Assembly (NCBI RefSeq): GCF_001894785.1
Contig: NZ_BCWW01000006.1
Location: 371,597 to 435,596 of the forward strand
DNA: 64,000 bases
Reading direction: 5' to 3'
From: Rhodococcoides fascians NBRC 12155 = LMG 3623
GTDB lineage: Bacteria; Actinomycetota; Actinomycetes; Mycobacteriales; Mycobacteriaceae
The position numbers were made by a program, and so were the translations under genes. Shown here piece after piece: positions 54,434 through 63,507 of the stretch (its first letter is position 1; each line of letters opens with the position of its first letter). Under the pieces are notes generated by a model, which was given only the letters and a program-made list of their open reading frames with translations, did not search any database and had not been told where the DNA came from.

Positions 54434-56212
54434 GTGCCACGAGATTCAGGCACGCACGGAGGTGAGCGCACGCCCCCACCACACCGGCGCACCTCGCGGC
54501 GAGCCGACGGCGACGGCCTGCGCGGCGAGCGACGCGACCGTGACACCGACCCTCGTGCATCCCGCGGGCGCGACTCCCAGGATCGACCTGTACGTCCCTC
54601 CGCGGACGACGAAGTGGGCGTGCATCGCCGAGGCAGCGCGCGCGGCGACGAACGACGAACCACAGCCTCCCGTGCACGACGACCGCAGCGCGAGCCCCGA
54701 GGCGACGACCGACGAGCGGACGCAGGCGAGGCACCCCGCCGACCGGGCGCAGGTGGTCGCTGGCCGGCGACGCACGTTGCGGTGGCCGTGCTGTCGGTGC
54801 TCGTCCTGCTGGTGACCGGCTTCGCCTGGCGCAGCGTGGACAGTCTGCGGTCGAACATCGCCACTGCGGGCGGCCTCGGTCTGGGCGGCGCAGCGGACGG
54901 CGCCGTCGACATCCTGATGGTCGGCACCGACAGCCGCACCGACGCCCACGGCAACGCGCTCTCACCGGAAGAACTCGCCTCGCTCAACGCAGGTGAGGAA
55001 GTTGCGTCGAACACGGACACGATCGTGTTGATCCGCGTCCCGAACGACGGCTCGTCGGCCACTGCCATCTCCATCCCGCGCGACTCGTACGTCGAGGTGC
55101 CCGGGATCGGAATGTCCAAGATCAACGCCGCGTACGGAGCGACCAAGGAGAACAAACGGCTCGAACTGGTCGAGCAGGGAGTCTCCGATGCCGACGCCGA
55201 ACCGCAGGCCACCGAGGCCGGACGCGAAGCGCTGATCGATTCGGTTGCCAATCTCACCGGCATCACGGTCGATCACTACGCAGAGGTCGGTCTGCTCGGT
55301 TTCGTTCTGCTGACCGACGCCGTCGGCGGAGTAGCGGTATGCCTGAACAATCCGGTGCAGGAGCCGCTGTCGGGTGCGAACTTCGCCGCCGGTGAGCAGA
55401 ACCTGTCCGGTTCGCAGGCGCTGAGTTTCGTCCGGCAACGACACGATCTGCCCCGCGGTGACCTGGACCGGATCGTGCGCCAGCAAGTCTTCATGGCCTC
55501 CCTCGTACGCAGTGTACTCAGCGCCAAGACGTTGAGCAATCCGAGCAAGCTCGGTCAGCTCAGTACCGCGGTGCAGCGGTCGGTCACCCTCGATTCGGAC
55601 TGGGACATCCTGCAGTTCGCCACTCGCCTGCAGGATCTCGCCGGTGGCAAGGTCAAGTTCGAGACCATTCCCGCGGTCGACATCAATGCGACGACCGACT
55701 ACGGCGAATCCATCGTGCAGGTCGACCCGGCAGCAGTGAAGAAATACGTCGCCGGGTTACTCGAGGACGGGAACTCCGCCGAGACCAACGCCGAGAATTC
55801 GGATGCCCCGGCCGTCAATCCGTCGACGGTGACGGTGGACGTCGCGAACGACAGCGGTATCGAAGGCTTGGCCAACGGTGTGGCCGGATCGTTGACGGCG
55901 CTCGGGTACGTCGGTGGCACCATCGGCAACTACGAGGGCTCGTCCATCTCCACGAGCCGCATCCAGACCGCCGATGTGGACAGCGACGCCGCTCGCGCCG
56001 TGTCGGCAGCACTCGGTGGCCTGCAGATCACCGCCGACGACACCATGCCGGCCGATGCCGTCCGGGTCGTGCTCGCCGACGACTACGCCGGCCCCGGCTC
56101 GGGTCAGGCCGCAACGGCCGAAACCGTGGCACCCGAAGCAGGTACAGCAGTCCCCGAGGAACCTGCGGCACCGATCGACGCGGGTTCCACCGGCCCCATG
56201 TGCGTGAACTGA
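54434..56212 (+). CDS. LytR-CpsA-Psr (LCP) family cell-wall glycopolymer ligase
   Basis: LCP enzymes attach arabinogalactan to peptidoglycan. The 592-aa protein has a 110-residue Arg/Asp-rich cytoplasmic tail, a membrane segment at about residues 113-132, an LCP domain (MVGTDSR, RVPNDG, ISIPRDSYVEVPG, FVRQRHDLPRGDLDRI) and a C-terminal LytR_C domain with a disordered Ala/Pro tail. Conserved acidic and arginine residues for pyrophosphate binding are present. GTG 54434 follows GGAAAGG by seven bases. It matches Rv3267. Confidence 0.93.
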   Translation: MPRDSGTHGGERTPPPHRRTSRRADGDGLRGERRDRDTDPRASRGRDSQDRPVRPSADDEVGVHRRGSARGDERRTTASRARRPQREPRGDDRRADAGEAPRRPGAGGRWPATHVAVAVLSVLVLLVTGFAWRSVDSLRSNIATAGGLGLGGAADGAVDILMVGTDSRTDAHGNALSPEELASLNAGEEVASNTDTIVLIRVPNDGSSATAISIPRDSYVEVPGIGMSKINAAYGATKENKRLELVEQGVSDADAEPQATEAGREALIDSVANLTGITVDHYAEVGLLGFVLLTDAVGGVAVCLNNPVQEPLSGANFAAGEQNLSGSQALSFVRQRHDLPRGDLDRIVRQQVFMASLVRSVLSAKTLSNPSKLGQLSTAVQRSVTLDSDWDILQFATRLQDLAGGKVKFETIPAVDINATTDYGESIVQVDPAAVKKYVAGLLEDGNSAETNAENSDAPAVNPSTVTVDVANDSGIEGLANGVAGSLTALGYVGGTIGNYEGSSISTSRIQTADVDSDAARAVSAALGGLQITADDTMPADAVRVVLADDYAGPGSGQAATAETVAPEAGTAVPEEPAAPIDAGSTGPMCVN

Positions 56213-56267
56213 CGGTACGAACGCAGCGCGGAGATCGGGGCGGGTCAGCGTCGACTAGGGTCGTGGT

Positions 56268-56978
56268 GTGGCTTCGAACCTGACTCAAACCCTGCTCGAG
56301 CCGATCCTGGCGGCAGACCCGGCCGGTCCCCGCATCACGTACTACGACGATGCCACCGGCGAGCGGGTCGAGGTGTCCGCCGTGACACTGGCGAATTGGG
56401 CGGCCAAGACTGCCAACCTGCTCCGTGACGAGTTCGCACTCGATCAGGGCGCGCGCGTGTGCGTGCTGTTGCCGGCGCACTGGCAGACCGCTGCCGTACT
56501 TCTGGGAATCTGGTGGACCGGCGGCGAGGTGGTGCTCGGTGCAGACGACTCCGCGGATCTCGCGCTGGTGCACGGCGACCGCCTCGAGGACGCGCCCGAC
56601 GTCGACGAAGTTCTGGCGCTCTCGCTCGATGCCTTCGGCAAGGCAGTCCCCGATCTGCCCGTCGGGATGACCGACTACGCCACCTCGGTTCGCGTACACG
56701 GTGACCAATTCAGGGCAACCGGATCCGGGGCCGCGGCATTGGACGGCCGCTCGGTGGACGACGTCCTCGCCGCAGCGAGAGAACGCGCCGAGGCCCGTTC
56801 TCTCTCGGCCGCGGATCGAGTGTTGTCCAGTGCATCCTGGACCACCGCCGACGAGTTGATCGACGGACTGCTCTCGGTGCTCGCGGCCGGAGCATCGTTG
56901 GTACAGGTGGCCAACTCCGACGAGAGCAAGAAGGAACGACGCATCGACACCGAAAAGGTCACGACGACCCTCGACTGA
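56268..56978 (+). CDS. TIGR03089-family protein (short AMP-ligase-like)
   Basis: This 236-aa protein resembles the N-terminal part of AMP-dependent acyl-CoA synthetases (YYDDATGERVEVSAVTLANWAAKTANLL, VCVLLPAHWQTAAVLLGIWWTGG split) but lacks the C-terminal adenylation lid, so it is unlikely to activate acids alone. It matches Rv3268. TAGGGT (56256-56261) precedes GTG 56268 by six bases without a ribosome site, which points to a leaderless transcript. It is convergent with the purE operon. Confidence 0.85.
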   Translation: MASNLTQTLLEPILAADPAGPRITYYDDATGERVEVSAVTLANWAAKTANLLRDEFALDQGARVCVLLPAHWQTAAVLLGIWWTGGEVVLGADDSADLALVHGDRLEDAPDVDEVLALSLDAFGKAVPDLPVGMTDYATSVRVHGDQFRATGSGAAALDGRSVDDVLAAARERAEARSLSAADRVLSSASWTTADELIDGLLSVLAAGASLVQVANSDESKKERRIDTEKVTTTLD

Positions 56979-57003
56979 GACTGCGCTCGACCGAGTTGCA
57001 GAC

Positions 57004-57393
57004 TCATCCGGTCGGGCGGTAGCCGCCGTCCGCGAGTCCCGCTTCGATCTCGAACCGATTGGCGCTGCCGCGGTGACGCGCTTCCTCGACGAGGTAGCGG
57101 AACGGAAAGGTCAGCCCGAACCTCGCCCACTGGTCGGCGTGAATCGCCTCGTGCCGCAGCACCCGACGGGCGGTGTTGTTCGCCGTCAGGTAGGCCCCAC
57201 CGAATGTGGTTCCGCCGCGGCCGAATCCGCCGCGCAGGCCGGAACACACGAAGATCGAGAACTCGTCGTCGAAACGCGCCGTTCCGCCCCACAGCTGCGC
57301 GTAGCGCAGTGCCAGCCGGGTCACCGACACCGACTGCCACTTGCCGCGGCCGGCTCGTCGAATCTGCTCGCGCCGCGACGCCGCGGCACTCAT
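57004..57393 (-). CDS. Small HExxH putative zinc peptidase in the purEK operon
   Basis: This 129-aa protein has [13 protein letters not shown] near residue 80, an HExxHxxQW pattern, followed by a conserved-looking [12 protein letters not shown] near the end. I read the H-E-H and the downstream Glu as a candidate zinc site. There is no signal peptide; a cytoplasmic location is likely. Its ATG overlaps the purE stop by four bases (57390-57393), so it is coupled to purine genes, although no biochemical link is evident. I know no equivalent at this place in mycobacteria. Confidence 0.75.
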   Translation of the reverse strand: MSAAASRREQIRRAGRGKWQSVSVTRLALRYAQLWGGTARFDDEFSIFVCSGLRGGFGRGGTTFGGAYLTANNTARRVLRHEAIHADQWARFGLTFPFRYLVEEARHRGSANRFEIEAGLADGGYRPTG

Positions 57394-57902
57394 CCCAGCA
57401 GCGTGGTTCGCAGTGCCGCGTCCTTGTCCAGAACCATGGCCTCGAGAGACGCCTGGAAGGCCGACATCCGCTGCTGCAGAACAGGATCGGACGCTCCCAG
57501 GATCCGCACGGCGAGCAACCCCGCATTGCGAGCACCACCGATGGAGACCGTCGCAACGGGCACACCGGCGGGCATCTGCACGATCGAGAGCAGCGAGTCC
57601 ATGCCGTCGAGATACTTCAGCGGTACCGGAACGCCGATGACCGGCAGTGGCGTCGCCGACGCCACCATGCCCGGCAGGTGCGCCGCTCCCCCGGCACCGG
57701 CGATGATCACTTTGATTCCGCGACCGGCGGCCTCGCGGGCGTAGTCGAGCATCCGCTGAGGGGTGCGATGCGCGGAGACGACGCCGACCTCGAAACGAAT
57801 ACCGAACTCCGCCAGCGCTTCTGCTGCGGCCTCCATGATCGGCCAGTCGGAATCGCTGCCCATGATCAGGCCTACGACGGCGGTACCGGATTCGTCAGTC
57901 AT
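57390..57902 (-). CDS. purE: N5-carboxyaminoimidazole ribonucleotide mutase
   Basis: PurE converts N5-CAIR to CAIR in purine synthesis. The 170-aa protein has the phosphate-binding MGSDSDWP near residue 14, the catalytic-region SAHRTPQRM and [12 protein letters not shown]. It overlaps the end of purK by eight bases, so both enzymes of this two-step conversion are coupled. ATG 57902 is the family start; the frame is open 23 codons upstream within purK. Confidence 0.96.
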   Translation of the reverse strand: MTDESGTAVVGLIMGSDSDWPIMEAAAEALAEFGIRFEVGVVSAHRTPQRMLDYAREAAGRGIKVIIAGAGGAAHLPGMVASATPLPVIGVPVPLKYLDGMDSLLSIVQMPAGVPVATVSIGGARNAGLLAVRILGASDPVLQQRMSAFQASLEAMVLDKDAALRTTLLG

Positions 57903-59148
57903 GGTGCGGGTCCCATCCGTCGGTCCATTCGGCGTGCGACATCCAGTGCGCTGCACGTTCGGCTCGTTCACGTACGGCCGCCACGTAGGCCGGGTCGCCG
58001 AGCGATCCGGACCTCGCGCCCAGAATGTTCACGTGGCCGATCTTTCGGTCTTTCCGCTCGGTCTTGCCGTACAGGTGCACCTTGGCGTCGGGCATGCGGG
58101 CGAACAGGTGATGCAGGCGTTCGTCCATCGTCATCTCCGGCGCTTCGGGTGCACCCAGGATGTTCGCCATCACCGTCAACGGTGCCAGTGGATCGGTGTC
58201 ACCCAGCGGGTAGTCCAGCACTGCACGCAGATGCTGCTCGAACTGCGAGGTGCGGCAGCCGTCCATGGTCCAGTGACCGGAGTTGTGCGGCCGCATGGCC
58301 AGCTCGTTCACCAGAAGCTTGCCCGAGGTGGTCTCGAACAGCTCGACCGCGAGGTCTCCGACCACGCCGAGGGCGCCCGCGATATCGAGCGCCAGCCGAC
58401 CGGCGTACGTGGCGACGTCCTCGTCGAGGTCGGGAGCCGGGGCCAGAACCACCGCGCATTGTCCGTGTCGTTGCACGGTCTGTACGACGGGCCACGCAGC
58501 ACCCTGACCGAACGGCGATCGCGCGACCATCGCCGACAACTCGCGGCGCATGGCGACCTTCTCCTCGACCATGAGCGGCACACCGAGGTCGAGCTGGGCA
58601 GTGACGATCTCTTCGGCTTCCTCGGCGTCGGCGGGCATCCAGACACCGCGGCCGTCGTAGCCGCCGCGGACCGCCTTGAGGACAACCGGCCACCCGTGTT
58701 CGTCACCGAACGCAATGGCGTCCTGCGCCCACGACACCTCCGCGTACGCCGGTCCGGGTGCCCCCAGCTCTTCGAGCTTGCGACGCATGCGCAGTTTGTC
58801 CTGCGCGAAGATCAGCGCGCTCGGTGGCGGCTGGACGTTGACGCCCTCGGCGACCAGGGTCTCGAGGTGCTCGGTCGGCACGTGCTCGTGGTCGAAGGTC
58901 AGGGCGTTGGATCCGGTCGCGGCCGTGCGCAGCGCATCGAGGTCGTCGTGCAGCCCGAACACGACGTCGGGGCTCACCTGAGCAGCCGGCTCGTCTGCGC
59001 CCGCGGCGAGCACGCGCAGCGTTTGGCCGAGTTCGATGGCCGACTGATGGGTCATGCGGGCCAGCTGACCTCCGCCGATCATCGTCACGACGGGCATTCC
59101 GGTCGACGACGGGCGCGCAGCGGTGGGGCGCGGTTCGGTACCTGTCAC
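57895..59148 (-). CDS. purK: N5-carboxyaminoimidazole ribonucleotide synthase
   Basis: PurK is an ATP-grasp enzyme that carboxylates AIR using bicarbonate. It has [18 protein letters not shown] at the N-terminus, [17 protein letters not shown] in the ATP-grasp core, and [15 protein letters not shown] near the catalytic metal site. The 417-aa length is normal; the first 17 residues before [10 protein letters not shown] may be extra if translation begins there. It heads the purK-purE-HExxH operon. Confidence 0.96.
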   Translation of the reverse strand: MTGTEPRPTAARPSSTGMPVVTMIGGGQLARMTHQSAIELGQTLRVLAAGADEPAAQVSPDVVFGLHDDLDALRTAATGSNALTFDHEHVPTEHLETLVAEGVNVQPPPSALIFAQDKLRMRRKLEELGAPGPAYAEVSWAQDAIAFGDEHGWPVVLKAVRGGYDGRGVWMPADAEEAEEIVTAQLDLGVPLMVEEKVAMRRELSAMVARSPFGQGAAWPVVQTVQRHGQCAVVLAPAPDLDEDVATYAGRLALDIAGALGVVGDLAVELFETTSGKLLVNELAMRPHNSGHWTMDGCRTSQFEQHLRAVLDYPLGDTDPLAPLTVMANILGAPEAPEMTMDERLHHLFARMPDAKVHLYGKTERKDRKIGHVNILGARSGSLGDPAYVAAVRERAERAAHWMSHAEWTDGWDPHHD

Positions 59149-59315
59149 GGCTCACCATGGTGTCATGTCCTGCCGGTTCGGGCCGAACCGGCAGTCGCAC
59201 GGCGGTCGTCGTTGTCGCGAAGACCGTGGAAACACTGTCGTCGAGACTGTGGAAACGCTGATGAACAGAGCGTCGGTTCGCCGGATCGGGCGTTCGTTTC
59301 GTAGACTTCACCGTT

Positions 59316-59870
59316 GTGCCGACGATCGACAGCGTGCTTCAGCGCTTACCCAAGCCCATCAGGGACCTTGCGATCCGGCACAGCGAGTTGATCAAGTTCG
59401 CCATCGTGGGCGGTACGACGATGGTGTTCGACCTCGTCATCTTCTACTCGCTGAGCCTGACGGTGCTCGAGCAGAAGCCGGTGATCGCGAAGATCATCTC
59501 GGGCGTGCTCGCCACCCTGCTCAGCTATTTCCTCAACCGTGAGTGGGCCTTCAAGCACCGCGGCGGGCGCGAACGCCACCACGAAGCGCTTCTCTTCTTC
59601 GCCATCAGCGGCATCGGAGTGCTCATCGCCGCCGGTCCGCTGTGGATCGCGAACAACATCTTCGACATCCGCGACACCAACGAGTCGCTGACGATGGTGG
59701 TCGTCATCGACTTCGTGCTGAACTACATCATCGGCAACCTGCTCCAGATGGCGTTCCGCTTCTGGGCGCTGCGTCGCTTCGCTTTTCCCGAGGACAACGC
59801 GCGCACCATCCTGGAAGTGGACGCCGAGCGCAACGGGGATCCGACCGACGCATCGAACGCGCTCGACTGA
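59316..59870 (+). CDS. GtrA-family membrane protein
   Basis: The 184-aa protein has four membrane segments and the GtrA pattern: FAIVGGTTMVFDLVIFY, then LSYFLNREWAFKHRG, and a final helix NYIIGNLLQMAFRFWALRRF split by glycine. GtrA proteins are thought to move lipid-linked sugars across the membrane; in mycobacteria Rv3277 is placed among arabinogalactan functions. GTG 59316 follows TAGACT (59302-59307) by eight bases, suggesting a leaderless transcript. It is divergent from purK. Confidence 0.9.
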   Translation: MPTIDSVLQRLPKPIRDLAIRHSELIKFAIVGGTTMVFDLVIFYSLSLTVLEQKPVIAKIISGVLATLLSYFLNREWAFKHRGGRERHHEALLFFAISGIGVLIAAGPLWIANNIFDIRDTNESLTMVVVIDFVLNYIIGNLLQMAFRFWALRRFAFPEDNARTILEVDAERNGDPTDASNALD

Positions 59871-59882
59871 CCCCCAATTCGG

Positions 59883-61202
59883 TCAGCGTGGTTCGCGCCG
59901 CGAGAGCGCGGGCGACGATTCGCGCCGAGCGGGCAGGAACACCGAGAACAGTGCCGGCCGTCTGCGCTGTAGTTCCAACCGTCCGCCGTCGGCCTCGATC
60001 AGGGCCCGGGCCAGCGCGAGACCGACTCCGGTCGAACCGGCTCCGGAGAATCCGCGGTCGAAGATGTGGGGTGCCAGTTCGTTGCTCACCCCTGGACCCT
60101 CGTCGGACACCTCGACACAGACCAGTTTCTCTCGCCGCCGGTCGGTCCCCTCGGCGGCGGACACGGCGCGCACTGCAACCGTGCAGGCACCGTCGCCGTG
60201 CACCAGAGAGTTGTCGACCAGTACCGACACGGCCTCGCGCAGACGCGAGCCGGTCACCGACGCCTGGAGGTCGGCGTCGCCCTTGAGCACCAGACTCCGA
60301 CCTGCATCGTCGAAATTTCGCTGCCATTCGACCACCGTGCCGGTCAGTTCCTCGATGACCGATACCTCGTGCGCATCGGCGGCGCCGTCGCTGCGGGAGG
60401 AGCGGACGAGTTCGTCGATGGCCAGGGTCAATCGATCGACCTGATCCATCGCCTCGTTCGCCTCGTCGACCACCGCGGGGTCCGGATGGGTGGAGATCTC
60501 GTCCAATCGCAGCCTAACGGCGGTCAGGCGGCTACGAAGTTGATGCGAGACGTCGGCAACCAACGTGTGTTCGCGCTGCAGCCTGCCCGCGATCTCGACG
60601 GTGGCCGAGTCGAGAACCTCCGACACCCGGTCCAGCTCGGCAATGCCGTGCCGACGCGGATCCGGCCGAAAGTCGCCCTCGGCCAGTCGGGCGGCCCGCC
60701 GCGCGACGTCCTGCAACGGATCGGCCAGTCGCTTGGCCGTCAGCACGGCCACCACGGTTCCTGCCAGCGCGGACGCCAGGACCACCAGAGTCACCGCTCC
60801 GAGCGCCTGCCGCTGCAGTGAACGCATGTCGTCGGACGGTACTTCGAGCCGCAGTGATCCCGAGGTCCCCATCGACAAAGATTCGACTAGTGGCCGGGGG
60901 ACGGATGCCTGCCCGATGTCGGCGCGGGACGCGGCGTCCTCCGGCGTCGGATAGATGACGACAAGGCGGCCACCCTGCGGAATCGCCAGACGCAGCGAAC
61001 CGATGTCGAGTTGACCCTCGATCAGTCCGGCCGACCCCTCTTGCGAGATGATCTCCGCGGCCATTCGGTCGAGGCGTGCCTGCAGATCGTTTCGAGTGAA
61101 GTCCTCGCCCCACAGCCAGGCCGTGTACATCAGTGGCAGCCCGAGCAGCAGGGCCGTCATGATGACGACAGCGAGGATGGAGACCAGGATTCGACGCCGC
61201 AT
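59883..61202 (-). CDS. HAMP-containing sensor histidine kinase
   Basis: The 439-aa kinase has membrane segments at about residues 7-28 and 137-157, a HAMP domain (KRLADPLQDVARRAARLAEG), an H-box ADVSHQLRSRLTAVR with a variant HQLRSRL instead of HELRTPL, and an ATPase with VDNSLVHG, DEGPGV and GSTGVGLAL. The extracytoplasmic loop is about 105 residues. It is paired with the regulator seven bases upstream. I do not recognise the stimulus; the pair is absent at this place in the mycobacterial order as I recall it. Confidence 0.92.
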   Translation of the reverse strand: MRRRILVSILAVVIMTALLLGLPLMYTAWLWGEDFTRNDLQARLDRMAAEIISQEGSAGLIEGQLDIGSLRLAIPQGGRLVVIYPTPEDAASRADIGQASVPRPLVESLSMGTSGSLRLEVPSDDMRSLQRQALGAVTLVVLASALAGTVVAVLTAKRLADPLQDVARRAARLAEGDFRPDPRRHGIAELDRVSEVLDSATVEIAGRLQREHTLVADVSHQLRSRLTAVRLRLDEISTHPDPAVVDEANEAMDQVDRLTLAIDELVRSSRSDGAADAHEVSVIEELTGTVVEWQRNFDDAGRSLVLKGDADLQASVTGSRLREAVSVLVDNSLVHGDGACTVAVRAVSAAEGTDRRREKLVCVEVSDEGPGVSNELAPHIFDRGFSGAGSTGVGLALARALIEADGGRLELQRRRPALFSVFLPARRESSPALSRREPR

Positions 61203-61208
61203 CGACGA

Positions 61209-61889
61209 CTAGTCGCTGTTGATGCGGAATCCGACACCGCGAACGGTCGCGATGCGACGCTCCGCCACCGGTCCTTCGTCGCCGATCTTGCGGCGCAACC
61301 AGGACATGTGCATGTCGAGTGTCTTGGATCCGCGCAACTCCGCGTCGCCCCACACCTCGCGCAGGATCACCTCCCGCGAGACCACCTGACCGGCGTGATC
61401 GAGCAGCACCTTGAGCAACTCGTATTCCTTGTTGGCCAGCGAGATCTCGGTACCTCCGACGAGCACCCGTCGGGCGGCCGGTTCGAGGCGAATGGCACCG
61501 ACCTCGATCGGAACGTCCTCGCCGGCACCGCGTCGACGCAGGAGCGCTCGAACCCGAGCCATCAGCTCGGCGAGCCGGAACGGCTTGCCCACATAGTCGT
61601 CGGCACCGGCGTCGAGGCCGACGACGAAGTCGACCTCGTCCGTGCGCGCGGTGAGCATCAACACGGCCACCTCGGACCGGTTGGCGCGGACCTGACGGCA
61701 CACTTCGAGGCCGTCCATTCCGGGCAGCCCCAGGTCCAGGATCAGCAAGTCGAATTTGCCGTCGAGAGCACGCTGTAGCGTGGCCGGCCCGGTCTGTTCG
61801 ACGGTCACGGTGTAGCCCTCGCGCCCGAGGGCACGGGAGAGGGGTGCGGCGATAGCTTCGTCGTCTTCGGCAAGCAGAACATCGGTCAC
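61209..61889 (-). CDS. OmpR-family response regulator
   Basis: The 226-aa regulator has a receiver domain with the acidic pocket D9/D10, phosphoacceptor D52 in ILDLGLPGMDG and KPF lysine, and a winged-helix DNA-binding domain ending RRIATVRGVGFRINSD. It precedes its kinase by six bases on the same strand. Candidate targets nearby are the bPH protein or GtrA, but no repeated binding site is evident between them. Confidence 0.93.
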   Translation of the reverse strand: MTDVLLAEDDEAIAAPLSRALGREGYTVTVEQTGPATLQRALDGKFDLLILDLGLPGMDGLEVCRQVRANRSEVAVLMLTARTDEVDFVVGLDAGADDYVGKPFRLAELMARVRALLRRRGAGEDVPIEVGAIRLEPAARRVLVGGTEISLANKEYELLKVLLDHAGQVVSREVILREVWGDAELRGSKTLDMHMSWLRRKIGDEGPVAERRIATVRGVGFRINSD

Positions 61890-61928
61890 GTCGGCAACCC
61901 TACGGTTCGAATGTGAGAACAGCCTGTG

Positions 61929-62534
61929 TTACCTGCGTTTCCCCGCGCGCCAACCGGGCTTGGACTCGGCCGGTGCATCGTCGGCCATCGGCTCGAATGC
62001 TCGGTCCCGATCGTGAACGGACTCGCGACGAAAGTCCATGGAGTCGAATACTTGCTGGTAGAGCAACGAATGGACGCGTTGCACCTGCGGAATGTCGTCG
62101 AACTCGAGTGGGTCGTCCGACGCCGACGCGATGATCAGGGTGCCGGTACCGAGCATCCTGTCCAGCAGCCCGTGTCGAAATTGCACATTGCTGATGCGGC
62201 TCATGGGGATGTCGATTCCGGAATGCGTGAGCACACCCTGCCGAACGAGGACCCGACGATCGGTGACGATGAAGTGAGTGCACTTCCAGCTCACGAGCGG
62301 AACCAGGCATCGCCACCCGACGATCAATGCCCACACCACCAGCGCGGCGATCGTGGCCACATCGGCGGCCGTGGATTCGAGTCGGGCACCTGCGACACCG
62401 AGGGCGACGCCGGCGAGACCCGTGGCGAGCACGAACGTGATCGACGGCAGAATCAACATCTTCCAGTGCGGGTGACGGTGAAGCAGCAGCTCTTCCTCGT
62501 CGGCCAACGCATCCTGCGGGTAACCCACGTGCAC
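61929..62534 (-). CDS. bPH-domain membrane protein, Rv3278c type
   Basis: This 201-aa protein has two adjacent membrane segments (about residues 27-75) followed by a bacterial PH-like domain (VTDRRVLVRQGVLTHSGIDIPMSRISNVQF), then a charged tail ending GWRAGKRR. It is conserved next to birA and accD5 in mycolate-producing actinobacteria. The function is unknown. The start is a GTG at 62534, with a second in-frame GTG two codons later. Confidence 0.88.
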   Translation of the reverse strand: MHVGYPQDALADEEELLLHRHPHWKMLILPSITFVLATGLAGVALGVAGARLESTAADVATIAALVVWALIVGWRCLVPLVSWKCTHFIVTDRRVLVRQGVLTHSGIDIPMSRISNVQFRHGLLDRMLGTGTLIIASASDDPLEFDDIPQVQRVHSLLYQQVFDSMDFRRESVHDRDRAFEPMADDAPAESKPGWRAGKRR

Positions 62535-62575
62535 TCCTGACTATTCGCGCCGGATCTGCCCGGGTGAAGATGGTC

Positions 62576-63412
62576 TCACGAGACAGGTCGGAGATGAGTG
62601 ACGTCGCCGGCCGCAACCGCCAGCACCGAGGGCGATGCGAAGCCTGCACGTTCGACCTCGATCACGATCCGGCCGTGTTCGTCCACATCGACAGCGGTTC
62701 CCACTTCGTGCTCGCCGCCGGGGAGGTCGACACGCACCCGCTGTCCGATGGTGCCGCACCGATCTCTGTATCGGTGCGCCAGCGCCTCGGTATCCCAGTG
62801 CGCATCCCGCCACGAATCCACCTCGGCGGCCACCCCGCGCAGAATCGCACGCACCAGGGTGTCTCGATCGAGCACCGCGGCCTGTTCGAGCGCGAGTGAC
62901 GTCGCCGTGGGCACCGGGAGCTCGGCCTCGGTCATCGAGACGTTCACTCCCAGGCCGATGACCACCGTCGGACTCGGTCCGTGGGCGGCTACTTCGGCCA
63001 GAATGCCCGAGACCTTCCTACCGCCGATCAGGACATCGTTCGGCCACTTCAACCGCGCATCGACCTCGGCCACGGTACGCAGCGCATCGACCAGAGCCAC
63101 GCCGGTCATCAGCGGCAGCCAACCCAGCACCGCCGGGTCGATCCCCGGGAACTTCAGCAGCATCGACAGCAATATCTGCGATCGCGGAGCACCGGAGAAC
63201 GGACGCGAATGCCTGCCCCGCCCACTCCCCTGATGTTCGGCGATCAAGGCCGTCCGGTCCGCACGGTCTGCCGCCGCAGCGACGAGGTCGGCATTGGTCG
63301 AACCGGTCTCGGTCACCACGTCCACCCGAGACCACGATGCCTGCGGTCCGTCCACCAAGGCTCGACGGAGTGCGCGGACGTCGAGCGGTGGGCGATCCAG
63401 ATTGGTCCACAT
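62576..63412 (-). CDS. birA: Biotin-[acetyl-CoA-carboxylase] ligase (monofunctional BirA)
   Basis: BirA attaches biotin to carboxylase carrier domains, such as those working with AccD5 and the small biotinyl protein at 16701-16916. The 278-aa protein has the catalytic GSGRGRHSRPFSGAP near residue 62, LKWPNDVLIGGRKVSGIL near residue 120 and GLGVNVSM. There is no N-terminal DNA-binding domain, so it does not repress. ATG 63412 lies seven bases after TATGCT (63420-63425, minus strand), again a leaderless arrangement. It is divergent from accD5. Confidence 0.95.
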   Translation of the reverse strand: MWTNLDRPPLDVRALRRALVDGPQASWSRVDVVTETGSTNADLVAAAADRADRTALIAEHQGSGRGRHSRPFSGAPRSQILLSMLLKFPGIDPAVLGWLPLMTGVALVDALRTVAEVDARLKWPNDVLIGGRKVSGILAEVAAHGPSPTVVIGLGVNVSMTEAELPVPTATSLALEQAAVLDRDTLVRAILRGVAAEVDSWRDAHWDTEALAHRYRDRCGTIGQRVRVDLPGGEHEVGTAVDVDEHGRIVIEVERAGFASPSVLAVAAGDVTHLRPVS

Positions 63413-63507
63413 GACCACCAGCATATGGGTTCGGCACGAACCGACGTCGGCTCGTGAACCACCCTCGGTCGGGGCGCAGATCACACTCGCAGTTAAAGTG
63501 TTGCCCC

